This document shows positions 6,429-13,733 of a DNA stretch of 15,355 nt, piece after piece. The notes under the pieces were generated by a model. It was not told the DNA's origin. It saw only the letters and a list, made by a program, of their open reading frames with translations, and did not search any database. This stretch comes from an uncultured Lachnospiraceae bacterium (lineage in GTDB: Bacteria > Bacillota > Clostridia > Lachnospirales > Lachnospiraceae), in assembly GCA_934371475.1 (NCBI GenBank), contig CAKRNX010000045.1:1-15355 (forward strand), written 5' to 3'. The translations under genes were made by a program, and so were the position numbers. Numbering within the stretch: the stretch's first letter is position 1; each line of letters opens with the position of its first letter.

Positions 6429-8000
6429 ATGGAGCTTCAGAAAAAGAATATTCATATGTATCGCCAGGCCAGGAGAGCTGTGAGCCAGGTGACACTGGAG
6501 GAAGATTTTAATGTCCCGGATGCAAAACCGGATGTAGAGACACTGATTCAGAATAAGGCAAAAGCAATTATCGATACAAATCGATCTGAAACAGGAAGAG
6601 TGCAGGTGAAAGGACATGTGCAGATTGGTGTTCTCTATATGGACAATACGCAGGAGCGGCAGATACATAGACTGGACAGCCAGCTGAAATTTGATGAGTT
6701 TATCAATATGGAGGGGCTGGAAGCAGGAGAAAATGTGTCAGTAGGCTGCGAGATTGAGGACATGAGTGTGAGTATGATTAATTCCAGAAAACTGAGCGTG
6801 CGGGGGGTACTGACATTTACCATAACGCAGGATGAGATTTATGATATCAGTACGGCGACAGAGGCGAAAAGCAGTCTGACCCTGTGCCAGAAGAAAAAGA
6901 AACTGGAATATATGCAGATGGAAGTGCAGAAAAAGGATATTGTAAGGATCAGGGAAGAATTTCTGCTTTCATCCAACAAGCCGGATATCCGGGAGATCCT
7001 GTGGGAAAATATGCAGCTGCGCAGCTGTGAAGTGAGGATCAAGGAAAACAGGCTTCAGGTTGAGGGAGAGCTGTTTGTGTTCGTGCTCTATGATGCCCAG
7101 GATGAAAACGGCACGAAACAGTGGACAGAGCATATCATACCGGTGCGGGGAGAAGTGGAAACCGGTACGATGGAAGAAGATCTGATCCCGGATGTACAGG
7201 TGATGCTGGGGCAGGCCGAGATCCAGTTCCATGAGGATATGGACGGGGAAAACCGCATGTTCCATCTGGAGGGGACTCTGGAACTGGATATCCGTCTGTA
7301 TGCCTGCCGGGAGATGGAGATTCTGGAGGATGTCTTTTCACCGGAAAAAGAACTGGAAGTATTTGCGAGAGAGGAGATGTATGAGAGTCTGGTTATGCGC
7401 AACGGTTCCAGACTGCGTGCGTCAGGGCGCATCATGGCAGAAGGCGGCGGTCCGAGAATTTTGCAGATCTGCAGCTGCCAGGGCACTGTGAAAATGGATG
7501 AAGTTCAGCTGAGGGAGACGGGGATCCAGATTGAGGGCGCAGTGCCGGTGCAGATCCTGTATGTATCATCGGATGATTCTATGCCGTTTGCGATGCTGGA
7601 GGGCAGTATTCCGTTTTCTCATTTTGCAGATGTGCCGGGGATTGACGATACGTGCCGCTATCATCTGAGTGCGGACCTGGAGCAGCTGTCGGCAGCCATG
7701 GCGGACAGCGAGGCTATTGAGGTGCGGGCATCTGTCAGCCTGAATCTGCTGGTGGTGCGCCCGAGAAAGCAGATGTGCATTGCCGATATCAGCGAAAAAG
7801 ATCTGGATCTGCAGAAGATCCAGCAGTTGCCGGGAATTGTCGGCTATATTGTGCAGCAGGGCGACTGCCTGTGGGATATTGCGCGGAAATACTATACGAC
7901 GCCACAGAGGATCATGCAGATGAACGGATTGGAGAGTGAGGAGATTTCCGGAGGCGAGCACCTGATTATTATGAAAGAAGTAGAGCGGGTAAACTGCTGA
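6429..8000 (+). CDS. sipL: SipL-like spore coat morphogenesis protein (SPOCS + LysM)
   Basis: 523 residues from ATG 6429 behind GGGAGGAG. The N-terminal part (VTLEEDFNVPDAKPDVETLI, near residues 23-42) is the start of a SPOCS/DUF3794 module; the repeating ...VKGHVQIGVLYMD / VEGELFVFVLYD / IEGAVPVQILYV lines show about three such beta-rich modules. The C terminus is a LysM domain (GYIVQQGDCLWDIARKYYTT..MNGL, about 472-517). Domain order and length match Clostridioides difficile SipL (about 520 residues), which binds SpoIVA through LysM and is needed to put the coat around the forespore. No signal peptide is seen, as expected for a mother-cell cytoplasmic protein. The alternative is another DUF3794-LysM protein with no spore role, but length and context favour SipL. 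No terminator follows before ispE. Confidence 0.88.
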   Translation: MELQKKNIHMYRQARRAVSQVTLEEDFNVPDAKPDVETLIQNKAKAIIDTNRSETGRVQVKGHVQIGVLYMDNTQERQIHRLDSQLKFDEFINMEGLEAGENVSVGCEIEDMSVSMINSRKLSVRGVLTFTITQDEIYDISTATEAKSSLTLCQKKKKLEYMQMEVQKKDIVRIREEFLLSSNKPDIREILWENMQLRSCEVRIKENRLQVEGELFVFVLYDAQDENGTKQWTEHIIPVRGEVETGTMEEDLIPDVQVMLGQAEIQFHEDMDGENRMFHLEGTLELDIRLYACREMEILEDVFSPEKELEVFAREEMYESLVMRNGSRLRASGRIMAEGGGPRILQICSCQGTVKMDEVQLRETGIQIEGAVPVQILYVSSDDSMPFAMLEGSIPFSHFADVPGIDDTCRYHLSADLEQLSAAMADSEAIEVRASVSLNLLVVRPRKQMCIADISEKDLDLQKIQQLPGIVGYIVQQGDCLWDIARKYYTTPQRIMQMNGLESEEISGGEHLIIMKEVERVNC

Positions 8001-8052
8001 AAACTTAAAATGAGAACTGCGATAGGAGATTGGAACTTCGAGAAGAAAAGGA

Positions 8053-8081
8053 TTGCATCTGACCTGAATTTTGTATACAAT
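8053..8081 (+). promoter_or_regulatory. Sigma-A promoter for ispE
   Basis: TTGCAT (8053-8058), 17-base spacer, TACAAT (8076-8081) with TG-rich sequence just before the -10. It lies in the 158-base gap after sipL and would give a ~70-base leader, separating a housekeeping gene from the sporulation unit upstream. Confidence 0.6.
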
Positions 8082-8158
8082 TAAGATATTCAGGCGGAAA
8101 GCCGAAAATAAACGGATCAATGAAAGCGGTCATACAGTCGGCCGTAACGGGATAAAAT

Positions 8159-9037
8159 ATGAAAGAATTGAAATTAAAGGCAATGGCAAAGATAAATCTG
8201 GGGCTGGATGTCCTGAGAAAAAGAGAGGACGGATATCATGATCTGCGGATGATCATGCAGACCGTGCGGCTGTACGACAGAGTGACGCTGACGGTGACAG
8301 AAGGCGCAGGGATACGGGTAAAAACAAATCTGAGTTTTCTTCCGGTAAATGCAGATAACCTGGTTTACCGGGCCGCCAGCCTCCTGATGGAAGAGTTTCA
8401 GATTGAAAAAGGAGTGTTTATTAATCTGGAAAAGCATATCCCCGTAGCAGCCGGGCTGGCCGGGGGCAGTTCTGATGCGGCGGCCGTGCTGGTGGGAATG
8501 AACCGTCTGTTCCGGCTGGGACTGACACAGAAAGAGCTGATGGAGCGGGGGCTGAAGCTGGGAGCCGATGTGCCTTATTGCATCATGCGCGGGACAGCGC
8601 TGGCAGAAGGGATCGGAGAAAAGCTGACACCTCTTCCTGCGCCGGTACCCTGTCAGGTGCTGCTGGCTAAGCCGAAGATCCATGTATCAACCAAATTTGT
8701 ATATGGCAATCTGAGAGCAGATCAGCTGCAGGAGCATCCGGATATTGACGGACAGATCAGGGCGCTGGAGCAGGGAGATCTGGGAACGCTTGCAGATAAG
8801 ATGGGAAATGTGCTGGAGACTGTGACGATCCCGGCGTATCCTGTGATTCAGGAGATCAAGGATGAAATGATACGGATGGGAGCCGTCAATGCGATGATGA
8901 GCGGAAGCGGTCCGACGGTATTCGGACTTTTTGATGATAAAGCGGCAGCCCGCAGAGCGTATGAGAAGCTGAAGAGGGGAAGCATTGCCAAGCAGGTATA
9001 TCTGACGGAATTTTTCGGTCATCAGATGAGAAAGTAG
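8159..9037 (+). CDS. ispE: 4-diphosphocytidyl-2-C-methyl-D-erythritol kinase
   Basis: 292 residues. ATG 8159 is chosen over the in-frame ATG 8183 because the family begins K-x-x-A-x-A-K-I-N-L and the longer form keeps that; the ribosome binding site is weak (CGGGAT). GHMP-kinase motifs: AKINLGLDVL near the N terminus (catalytic K11), PVAAGLAGGSSDAAA (95-109) as the ATP-binding glycine loop, GADVPYC with the catalytic Asp at about 137, and C-terminal AMMSGSGPTVFGLF. The enzyme phosphorylates CDP-methylerythritol with ATP in the cytosolic MEP pathway to isoprenoids. The length is typical. A 10-base hairpin starts directly after the stop codon, then a GntR gene follows. Confidence 0.96.
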   Translation: MKELKLKAMAKINLGLDVLRKREDGYHDLRMIMQTVRLYDRVTLTVTEGAGIRVKTNLSFLPVNADNLVYRAASLLMEEFQIEKGVFINLEKHIPVAAGLAGGSSDAAAVLVGMNRLFRLGLTQKELMERGLKLGADVPYCIMRGTALAEGIGEKLTPLPAPVPCQVLLAKPKIHVSTKFVYGNLRADQLQEHPDIDGQIRALEQGDLGTLADKMGNVLETVTIPAYPVIQEIKDEMIRMGAVNAMMSGSGPTVFGLFDDKAAARRAYEKLKRGSIAKQVYLTEFFGHQMRK

Positions 9038-9087
9038 CAGGAATGCCGAGGCATTCTTGAATATCTGGTTGTTCCGGGAAATGGAAC
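9038..9087 (+). other. Tandem hairpins between ispE and gntR
   Basis: CAGGAATGCC (9038-9047) pairs with GGCATTCTTG (9050-9059) beginning at the base after the ispE stop codon. GTTCC (9071-9075) pairs with GGAAC (9083-9087). There is no T-run after either, so they look more like mRNA-stabilising or processing structures, or weak attenuators, than a full terminator. Confidence 0.5.
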
Positions 9088-9136
9088 CCGTCAGTCGGGG
9101 GAACGGTGATGTTGAGGGGAAAGGAGAAACAATTTT

Positions 9137-9844
9137 ATGACAGATGATATTCAGCTGCAGATGAATGAGGATCTGCCGCTGCGCGATGTAGTATTTCAGA
9201 CACTGAGACAGGCAATCCTGCGGGGGACACTGCAGCCTGGAGAGCGGCTGATGGAGATCCATCTGGCACAGAAACTGGGTGTGAGCAGGACTCCGGTGCG
9301 AGAGGCGATTCGTATGCTTCAGCTGGACGGACTGGTAACGATGGTGCCAAGACGGGGAGCTGTGGTGGCGGAGATCACGATCTCAGATCTGGAAGATGTT
9401 CTGGAGGTGAGAGCGGCTTTGGAAGAGCTGGCAGCCCGCAAGGCGTGTCAGAACATGACGCCGGAGCGGCTGACGAGGCTGAGGGAGACAGCCGGACGCT
9501 TTGCAGAATGTCTGAAAAAAGATGATTTGATGGCCAGCGCCCAGGCGGATGTGGAGTTCCATGAGATTATCTGTGAAGCGACGCAGAATCGGAGGCTGAT
9601 CCAGATCCTCAACAATATCCGGGAACAGATTTACCGTTACCGGCTGGAAAATCTCAAAGACAAGACAAGTCATGCGAATCTGGTAGAAGAACATACGGTG
9701 ATCTGTCAGGCGCTGGAAGCGCATTCCGAAGAGGCGGCCAGCGAAGCGATCCGGATCCATATCGAAAATCAGAAGCAGTCGATCATTGAGAGCCTCCATA
9801 TGGAGGAAGAGAAGGGATCAGAGACGGAAATAAATCAAAAATAA
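9137..9844 (+). CDS. GntR-family regulator, FadR/FCD subfamily
   Basis: 235 residues from ATG 9137 with AAGGAG 10 bases upstream. The N-terminal winged helix-turn-helix is clear: VVFQTLRQAILRGTLQPGER, then LAQKLGVSRTPVREAIRMLQ (43-62), then the wing DGLVTMVPRRGAVV. The C-terminal all-helical FCD ligand domain shows the usual metal or ligand residues D138 and H142 (ADVEFHEII), H186 (EEHTVICQAL) and H208 (IRIHIENQ). Such proteins bind palindromic operators as dimers and respond to small organic acids or related metabolites; the effector here cannot be told. It may be co-transcribed with ispE (99-base gap with hairpins). Its stop codon is only 17 bases before the -35 of the cobalamin operon promoter, but nothing shows that it controls that operon. 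Confidence 0.92.
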   Translation: MTDDIQLQMNEDLPLRDVVFQTLRQAILRGTLQPGERLMEIHLAQKLGVSRTPVREAIRMLQLDGLVTMVPRRGAVVAEITISDLEDVLEVRAALEELAARKACQNMTPERLTRLRETAGRFAECLKKDDLMASAQADVEFHEIICEATQNRRLIQILNNIREQIYRYRLENLKDKTSHANLVEEHTVICQALEAHSEEAASEAIRIHIENQKQSIIESLHMEEEKGSETEINQK

Positions 9845-9861
9845 AAAGCTGTAAAATAAAG

Positions 9862-9890
9862 TTGACATAAGAATAGACGGACGTTATAAT
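9862..9890 (+). promoter_or_regulatory. Consensus sigma-A promoter of the cobalamin uptake operon
   Basis: TTGACA (9862-9867), exactly 17 bases, TATAAT (9885-9890): a perfect match to both hexamers. Transcription would start near 9897, just ahead of the riboswitch aptamer. Confidence 0.9.
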
Positions 9891-9904
9891 GTGACTGTTA
9901 AAAT

Positions 9905-10005
9905 TATATCTAACTGAGATACATGGAATTGGGTGAGAGTCCCGGCGATCCGGTCACTGTGAAGCCATTTTGATATGGATAAGTCAGATACATGTCAGTT
10001 GGGTG
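9905..10005 (+). ncRNA. Cobalamin riboswitch aptamer
   Basis: Core landmarks of cobalamin aptamers appear in order: GGAATT, then GGGTGAGAGTCCC (about 9930-9942), the family's GGTGxxAxTCC hairpin, then GATCCGGTCACTGTGAAG, matching the conserved C-C-G-x-x-ACTGTGA, and the B12-box-like AGTCAGATACATGTC ahead of 10000. The closing stem is AACTGA (9912-9917) with TCAGTT (9995-10000). At about 100 bases it is short, closer to the compact variant classes than to the ~200-base btuB type. It lies between a consensus promoter and a BtuFCD-like importer gene, as expected for repression by adenosyl- or aquocobalamin. The class and preferred ligand form are not resolved by eye. Confidence 0.87.
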
Positions 10006-10045
10006 TATATGCGTTTTCCTGAGAAAGACGGATATGCTATAGTGC

Positions 10046-10094
10046 CTGTACCTGTTTTGTTTTGGCAGCAAAGCAGGGTTGTTTTTGTGTACAG
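10046..10094 (+). promoter_or_regulatory. Candidate antiterminator-like hairpin of the riboswitch leader
   Basis: CTGTAC (10046-10051) and GTACAG (10089-10094) form a closed outer stem, with CCTG/CAGG pairing inside. It lies between the aptamer and the terminator-like stem, where an expression platform would switch. The pairing is visible; the switching role is inference. Confidence 0.35.
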
Positions 10095-10107
10095 ACGGAT
10101 AGTTTTG

Positions 10108-10145
10108 GCTGGTCTCGGATTGCGGGAGTGGCTTTTTTATTTTAC
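10108..10145 (+). terminator. Riboswitch expression-platform terminator
   Basis: GCTGGTCTCG (10108-10117) and CGGGAGTGGC (10123-10132) form a stem with some G-T pairs and one mismatch, followed at once by TTTTTT-A-TTTT. It is upstream of the start codon, so it would act as a ligand-dependent attenuator. The T-run is strong and the stem is imperfect. Confidence 0.65.
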
Positions 10146-10183
10146 AGGAAATTGCGTCCTGTGAAACAAAAGGTCTCCGGCAG
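10139..10183. repeat. Dispersed palindromic repeat, copy 3 (short)
   Basis: TTTACAGGA (10141-10149), loop AATTGCG, TCCTGTGAAA (10157-10166), then AAAAGGTCTCCGGCAGG. It matches the first ~45 bases of the copy at 5785 with few changes and lacks the GTGTG...CACAC end. Unlike the other copies it is inside an operon leader, with its first bases overlapping the terminator T-run and ~65 bases ahead of the start codon. Confidence 0.7.
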
Positions 10184-10245
10184 GATCAACGTGGAAGCGC
10201 AGATGATAAAATTTATTTTCACAAAAAGAAAGTGAGGAAGAAGAA

Positions 10246-11268
10246 ATGAAAAAGAAACTGTTGCATTCACTGTATGCCCTGACTCTTGCAGCGTTCACGG
10301 CTATTGGCTCTGCAGGTGCGGATTTCACTGTTTTTGCTGCAGATACCGCAACAGAAGCAGCATCAGAGTCTGATGAAGATTACGGAGTTGTTGAGATTCA
10401 GAGCGGTGATCGAACTGTTACTTTTACTTCCATGCCCAAGCGTGTTGTCTGCGTTGAGGATGTATATGTGGAAGAGCTGTTGGCACTGGGACTTCAGGAT
10501 GTGGTTGTCGGACGCGGAAGAGACCGTGTAAACGATATTCTTCCGGAATATCAGGAAGCCTATAGTGAGATTCCGCTGATAGATCCCAATGGAACGGACA
10601 GTTCTACCTATCCGTCATATGAGATGATCATCAGTCTGGAGCCGGATCTTGTGATGGCAGACCATTTCGATGATAAATATAATGCTTCCTTTGAGTCTTA
10701 TGCAGAAAAAGGCGCAAACTGCCTGCAGAAATCCGCTATCTATGCAGAGCTTCCCTCCTGCCAGCAGGTGTATGATGATCTGACCAATCTTGGTAAAATC
10801 TTTAAAGTAGAAGACAGAGCACAGGAACTCATTGATGAGCTGCAGGGACGTATTGAAACAGTATCTGAGAAGATCGGCGACGTGGAAGAACCGCTGAAAG
10901 TTGTTGTATGCGACTCACAGGATGGCAATGAGATTTTCACGGCAGGAAAACATCTTGAGAGTGAGCTGATCCGTCTGGCAGGCGGAGAGAATGTATTTGC
11001 AGCTGACGCAGAGAAGTCCTGGATGACAGTTTCGGCAGAGCAGATTGTAGAAGCAAACCCGGATGTAGTGGTATTTAATGCTTATGGAACCACTCCTGTA
11101 GAAGATAAGATTGAAGAATTTAAGAATACCGCCGCTTTTGCTGATCTTTCGGCAGTGAAGAACGACAGACTGTATCCGATCACTCTGCTTGATGTCTATG
11201 ATTCTATTCATATCGCACAGGGCGTGGAGACACTGGCAAAAGAGTTCTATCCGGATAAATTCGAATAA
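10246..11268 (+). CDS. Cobalamin ABC transporter solute-binding protein (BtuF-like)
   Basis: 340 residues from ATG 10246 with GAGGAAG 5 bases upstream. The N terminus is a Sec signal (MKKKLLHSLYALTLAAFTAIG), with a probable signal-peptidase I site near VFAA-D (about residue 32). The mature part is a class III binding protein of the BtuF/FhuD fold: PKRVVCVEDVYVEELLALGL, then SLEPDLVMADH, a long linking helix, and WMTVSAEQIVEANPDVVVFNA. It would capture corrinoid outside the cell and deliver it to the permease. Cobalamin rather than siderophore is chosen because of the riboswitch upstream. Odd point: there is no cysteine in the first 40 residues, so no lipobox, although Gram-positive binding proteins are normally lipid-anchored. 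The protein may be released, kept by an uncleaved signal, or held by the permease. Confidence 0.87.
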   Translation: MKKKLLHSLYALTLAAFTAIGSAGADFTVFAADTATEAASESDEDYGVVEIQSGDRTVTFTSMPKRVVCVEDVYVEELLALGLQDVVVGRGRDRVNDILPEYQEAYSEIPLIDPNGTDSSTYPSYEMIISLEPDLVMADHFDDKYNASFESYAEKGANCLQKSAIYAELPSCQQVYDDLTNLGKIFKVEDRAQELIDELQGRIETVSEKIGDVEEPLKVVVCDSQDGNEIFTAGKHLESELIRLAGGENVFAADAEKSWMTVSAEQIVEANPDVVVFNAYGTTPVEDKIEEFKNTAAFADLSAVKNDRLYPITLLDVYDSIHIAQGVETLAKEFYPDKFE

Positions 11269-11562
11269 GTAATCCTGCGTATAGTAAAAATGTGTACGGT
11301 AAAAAACGGATACAGATTAAACGTTTCCCTTTGCGCGGGAAAACAGAATGATAAGTTCCGGGCGGGGAAATGTGGCAGTGATTTATAAAAAAATTGCATG
11401 GGCGAAGTCAGACAGACATTCGTCCGACTTGGTAAATGGGAGCATGTTGCTCCCATTTGCTGTATTACGGTAAGTTTGGCGGATGTGGGCGAATGAAGAA
11501 AACATTTACCCACAGCGCGGCGGATAAAATGTCCGTCTGGTACAAGAAAGGAAACTGTACAG
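11269..11562 (+). other. Structured intergenic region within the cobalamin operon
   Basis: 294 bases without a convincing gene. Visible structures: GTTTCCC-tttgcgc-GGGAAA near 11321-11340; AAGTCaGAC paired with GTCcGACTT (11405-11429); an 11-base perfect hairpin AAATGGGAGCA (11434-11444), loop TGT, TGCTCCCATTT (11448-11458); and TGTGGG (11484-11489) with CCCACA (11509-11514). CATTCGTCC (11417-11425) can pair instead with GGGCGAATG (11487-11495), so two exclusive folds are possible. The permease ribosome binding site lies between GTACA and TGTAC arms. No T-run marks a terminator. A likely use is uneven expression of binding protein and membrane parts. Confidence 0.6.
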
Positions 11563-12657
11563 ATGAAAAAGCTGTCGAAGGCGGGAAAGAGTTCCGGGGC
11601 ACCGGTCCGCCGTGAAAATTCAAAATTTTTGGCAATATTGTTACTTCTGACTGTCATTCTTGTATGCAGCATTGTATTTACAATTACCGTGGGAAGTGCC
11701 AGCCTGCCAGTTAAAAATGTGGTTGCAGTCCTGAAATATCAGTTGTTCGGCATCGGAGAGCAGGAGCAGGGCTGGACAATGGCACAGTATCATATTGTAT
11801 GGAATATCCGTATGCCGCGTATTCTTCTGGCCGCGCTGACAGGTGCTGGGCTGGCCTCATGCGGATGTGCTATGCAGTCCCTGGTTTTGAATCCTATTGC
11901 TGATCCTTATGTGCTGGGGGTTTCGTCCGGGGCTTCGGCAGGCGCAGCACTGGCGCTGATTGCACCGATTTCTGTTATTCCGGTAACAGCCAATGTATCG
12001 GCCATGGCGCTTATAGGAGCAATGATTGCGTCTGTGACAGTATATACGGTTGCCAGGTTAGGTGGGGGAGGAAGAATGAATCCGGTCTCTCTGATCCTGT
12101 CCGGAACCGCAATTTCAGCTATTATGAGTGCGATTACTAATCTGCTGATTTTTATCGCCAAGAACAGGGAAAGTATTGCGTCGGTCTATTACTGGCAGAT
12201 GGGAAGTATTGCTTCTGCTGAATGGAGAACGCTGCCGTTGCCGGCTATTGCTACGATAGCGGGGGTGATTATTCTTATTTCCCAGGCATCCAAATTCAAT
12301 CTTCTGATGATGGGAGAAGAAGAGGCGGCAGCTCTTGGAATGAAGGTAAAGCGATTTCGACTTTCTATGATGGCAGTAGTGTCACTGGTGGTAGCTTCTC
12401 TGGTTTCTGTGACGGGTATCATAGGCTTTGTAGGGCTGGTAATCCCGCATATTGTCCGGCTGATTGCTAGATCCTCCAACAACAAGGCAATTCTTCCACT
12501 GAGTGTCGTGACAGGAGCGGTCTTTCTGGTGTGGGCAGATACAGTGGCCCGTTCATTGCTGGGAACGGAGATCCCTCTGGGCATTATTACTGCTTTTACA
12601 GGCGCACCGTTCTTTGTGTATTTGATGGTGAAAAAGAGATATTCATTTGGGGGATGA
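11563..12657 (+). CDS. Cobalamin ABC transporter permease (BtuC/FecCD family)
   Basis: 364 residues from ATG 11563, with AAAGGAA about 9 bases upstream. The protein starts with a ~22-residue charged cytoplasmic tail, then about ten hydrophobic segments, as in BtuC. Family marks include WNIRMPRILLAALTGAGLA, LNPIADPYVLGVSSGASAGA (the strongest FecCD signature), LGMKVKRFR (the coupling-helix region facing the ATPase), GFVGLVIPHIVRLI and the C-terminal ADTVAR...EIPLGIITAFTGAPFFVYLM. Two copies would form the channel in the cytoplasmic membrane. Its stop is 7 bases before the ATPase start. On sequence alone a haem or siderophore permease could not be excluded; the riboswitch decides for corrinoids. 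Confidence 0.9.
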   Translation: MKKLSKAGKSSGAPVRRENSKFLAILLLLTVILVCSIVFTITVGSASLPVKNVVAVLKYQLFGIGEQEQGWTMAQYHIVWNIRMPRILLAALTGAGLASCGCAMQSLVLNPIADPYVLGVSSGASAGAALALIAPISVIPVTANVSAMALIGAMIASVTVYTVARLGGGGRMNPVSLILSGTAISAIMSAITNLLIFIAKNRESIASVYYWQMGSIASAEWRTLPLPAIATIAGVIILISQASKFNLLMMGEEEAAALGMKVKRFRLSMMAVVSLVVASLVSVTGIIGFVGLVIPHIVRLIARSSNNKAILPLSVVTGAVFLVWADTVARSLLGTEIPLGIITAFTGAPFFVYLMVKKRYSFGG

Positions 12658-12664
12658 CGTTGCC

Positions 12665-13414
12665 ATGTTAGAGTTTGATAAAATACAGGTCCATTTTGGA
12701 AAAGCACATATTTTAAAAGGTGTGACGGTTGCCGCGGAAGATGGAAAGATTACAGGGATTATCGGTCCGAATGGAAGCGGAAAGTCCACATTGATTAAAA
12801 CGTTTTTTTCTATTGTACCGTATCAGGAGGGAAATGTTTTCCTGAACGGCCGGAACATCAGAAAATTTTCTCCGAAAGAAGTGGCGCGTCAGGTTGGATA
12901 CGTGGGACAGGAGACAGCCTGTCTGTTTGATTTTAAAGTGCGAGAAGTCATTGCAATGGGGCGTTTTCCTCATACTGAACGGGGAAGTAGCCGACAGGAT
13001 TCCGAACATGCAGTGGAGAAAGCGATCTCAGTGATGCATCTGGAGGATGTGGCGGACCGGAGTATTCAGAGCCTGTCGGGCGGTGAGCGGAAGATGGTCT
13101 ATCTGGCAAGGGCGATTGCGCAGGGAACAGACAATATTATTCTGGATGAACCGACGAACCACCTGGACATCAGGCATCAGCTGTTTATCTTGGACTATTT
13201 AAAAAAGAGCGGTAAAACGGTACTGATTGTATTGCATGATCTGACACTGGCCTCTCTCTACTGCGATACGCTTTATCTGCTGAAGAACGGACAGAATGTA
13301 ACTTCCGGAAAACCGCAGGAAACTTTAAACAGGGAGAATGTGTGGAATGTGTTTGGGGTATCCGGAAGCTGCCGGACAGATGAAGCGGGAAAATGCAGAT
13401 TTCAGCTGGATTGA
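12665..13414 (+). CDS. Cobalamin ABC transporter ATP-binding protein (BtuD/FepC type)
   Basis: 249 residues from ATG 12665, which has GGGGGA about 10 bases upstream. A TTG at 12647 in frame would overlap the permease and is not favoured. All ABC motifs are intact: Walker A GPNGSGKST (34-42), Q-loop Q82, signature LSGGE (137-141), Walker B IILDEP (158-163), D-loop NHLD and switch H191 (VLHDLTLA). The dimer powers corrinoid import at the cytoplasmic face. The contrast with the eroded ATPase at 1757 is marked. C-terminal residues (SGSCRTDEAGKCRFQLD) form a short extra tail. It is the last gene of the operon and is followed by a terminator. Confidence 0.9.
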   Translation: MLEFDKIQVHFGKAHILKGVTVAAEDGKITGIIGPNGSGKSTLIKTFFSIVPYQEGNVFLNGRNIRKFSPKEVARQVGYVGQETACLFDFKVREVIAMGRFPHTERGSSRQDSEHAVEKAISVMHLEDVADRSIQSLSGGERKMVYLARAIAQGTDNIILDEPTNHLDIRHQLFILDYLKKSGKTVLIVLHDLTLASLYCDTLYLLKNGQNVTSGKPQETLNRENVWNVFGVSGSCRTDEAGKCRFQLD

Positions 13415-13485
13415 CCGGAAAAGAAAGCGGAAGCAGAAGGAGAACATCTGCTCGGAGTTCTTGATAAAATAATAATAATAAAGAG

Positions 13486-13555
13486 ACAGCTCATTTGTCT
13501 GATTTGATGACCTGAACCATGGTAAATCAGATGAAAAGGGCTGTTTTTTGTTTTA
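13486..13555 (+). terminator. Rho-independent terminator of the cobalamin operon
   Basis: A long stem: ACAGC (13486-13490) with GCTGT (13540-13544), then TCTGATTT (13498-13505) with AAATCAGA (13524-13531) around an ~18-base loop, followed by TTTTTTGTTTT. The 71 bases between the ATPase stop and this stem hold only a small AGAAC/GTTCT hairpin and a short run of AAT repeats. Confidence 0.8.
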
Positions 13556-13733
13556 TGATTTTATGTAGTATTCTCTGGGAAAATGGACATACTAGACTGT
13601 GTTTGAAAATCATAAACAGATCCGGGAAACAGCATCGTGCAGAAATGGTTCTGACCCGCAGACTGGTGCAGATACAGAAAATAAGAGAAAGGCAGGCAGC
13701 TGCGAAGGTAGATTCCCGGAAGAAAGGAGCAGG
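13556..13733 (+). other. Leader region of the GerA-type gene
   Basis: Between the terminator and the start codon. CATACTA (13588-13594) matches the sigma-G -10 pattern CATnnTA, but the best -35-like sequence (GTATT, 13568-13572) is only 15 bases away instead of 17-18, so the promoter call is weak. The reading frame of the next gene is open back to a GTG at 13599, but no ribosome binding site supports that start. Confidence 0.25.

Noticed and set aside
9970..10164. 64-codon open frame
   Set aside because: It lies within the riboswitch aptamer and its platform; RNA structure explains the sequence better than coding.
10246..13414. Reading the ABC genes as an iron-siderophore importer
   Set aside because: The protein families alone allow it, but the cobalamin riboswitch directly upstream favours corrinoid uptake.
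13466..13482. AAT-repeat run as a CRISPR or satellite signal
   Set aside because: It is only a few units of a trinucleotide in an AT-rich gap. No spaced direct repeats typical of CRISPR were seen anywhere in the window.
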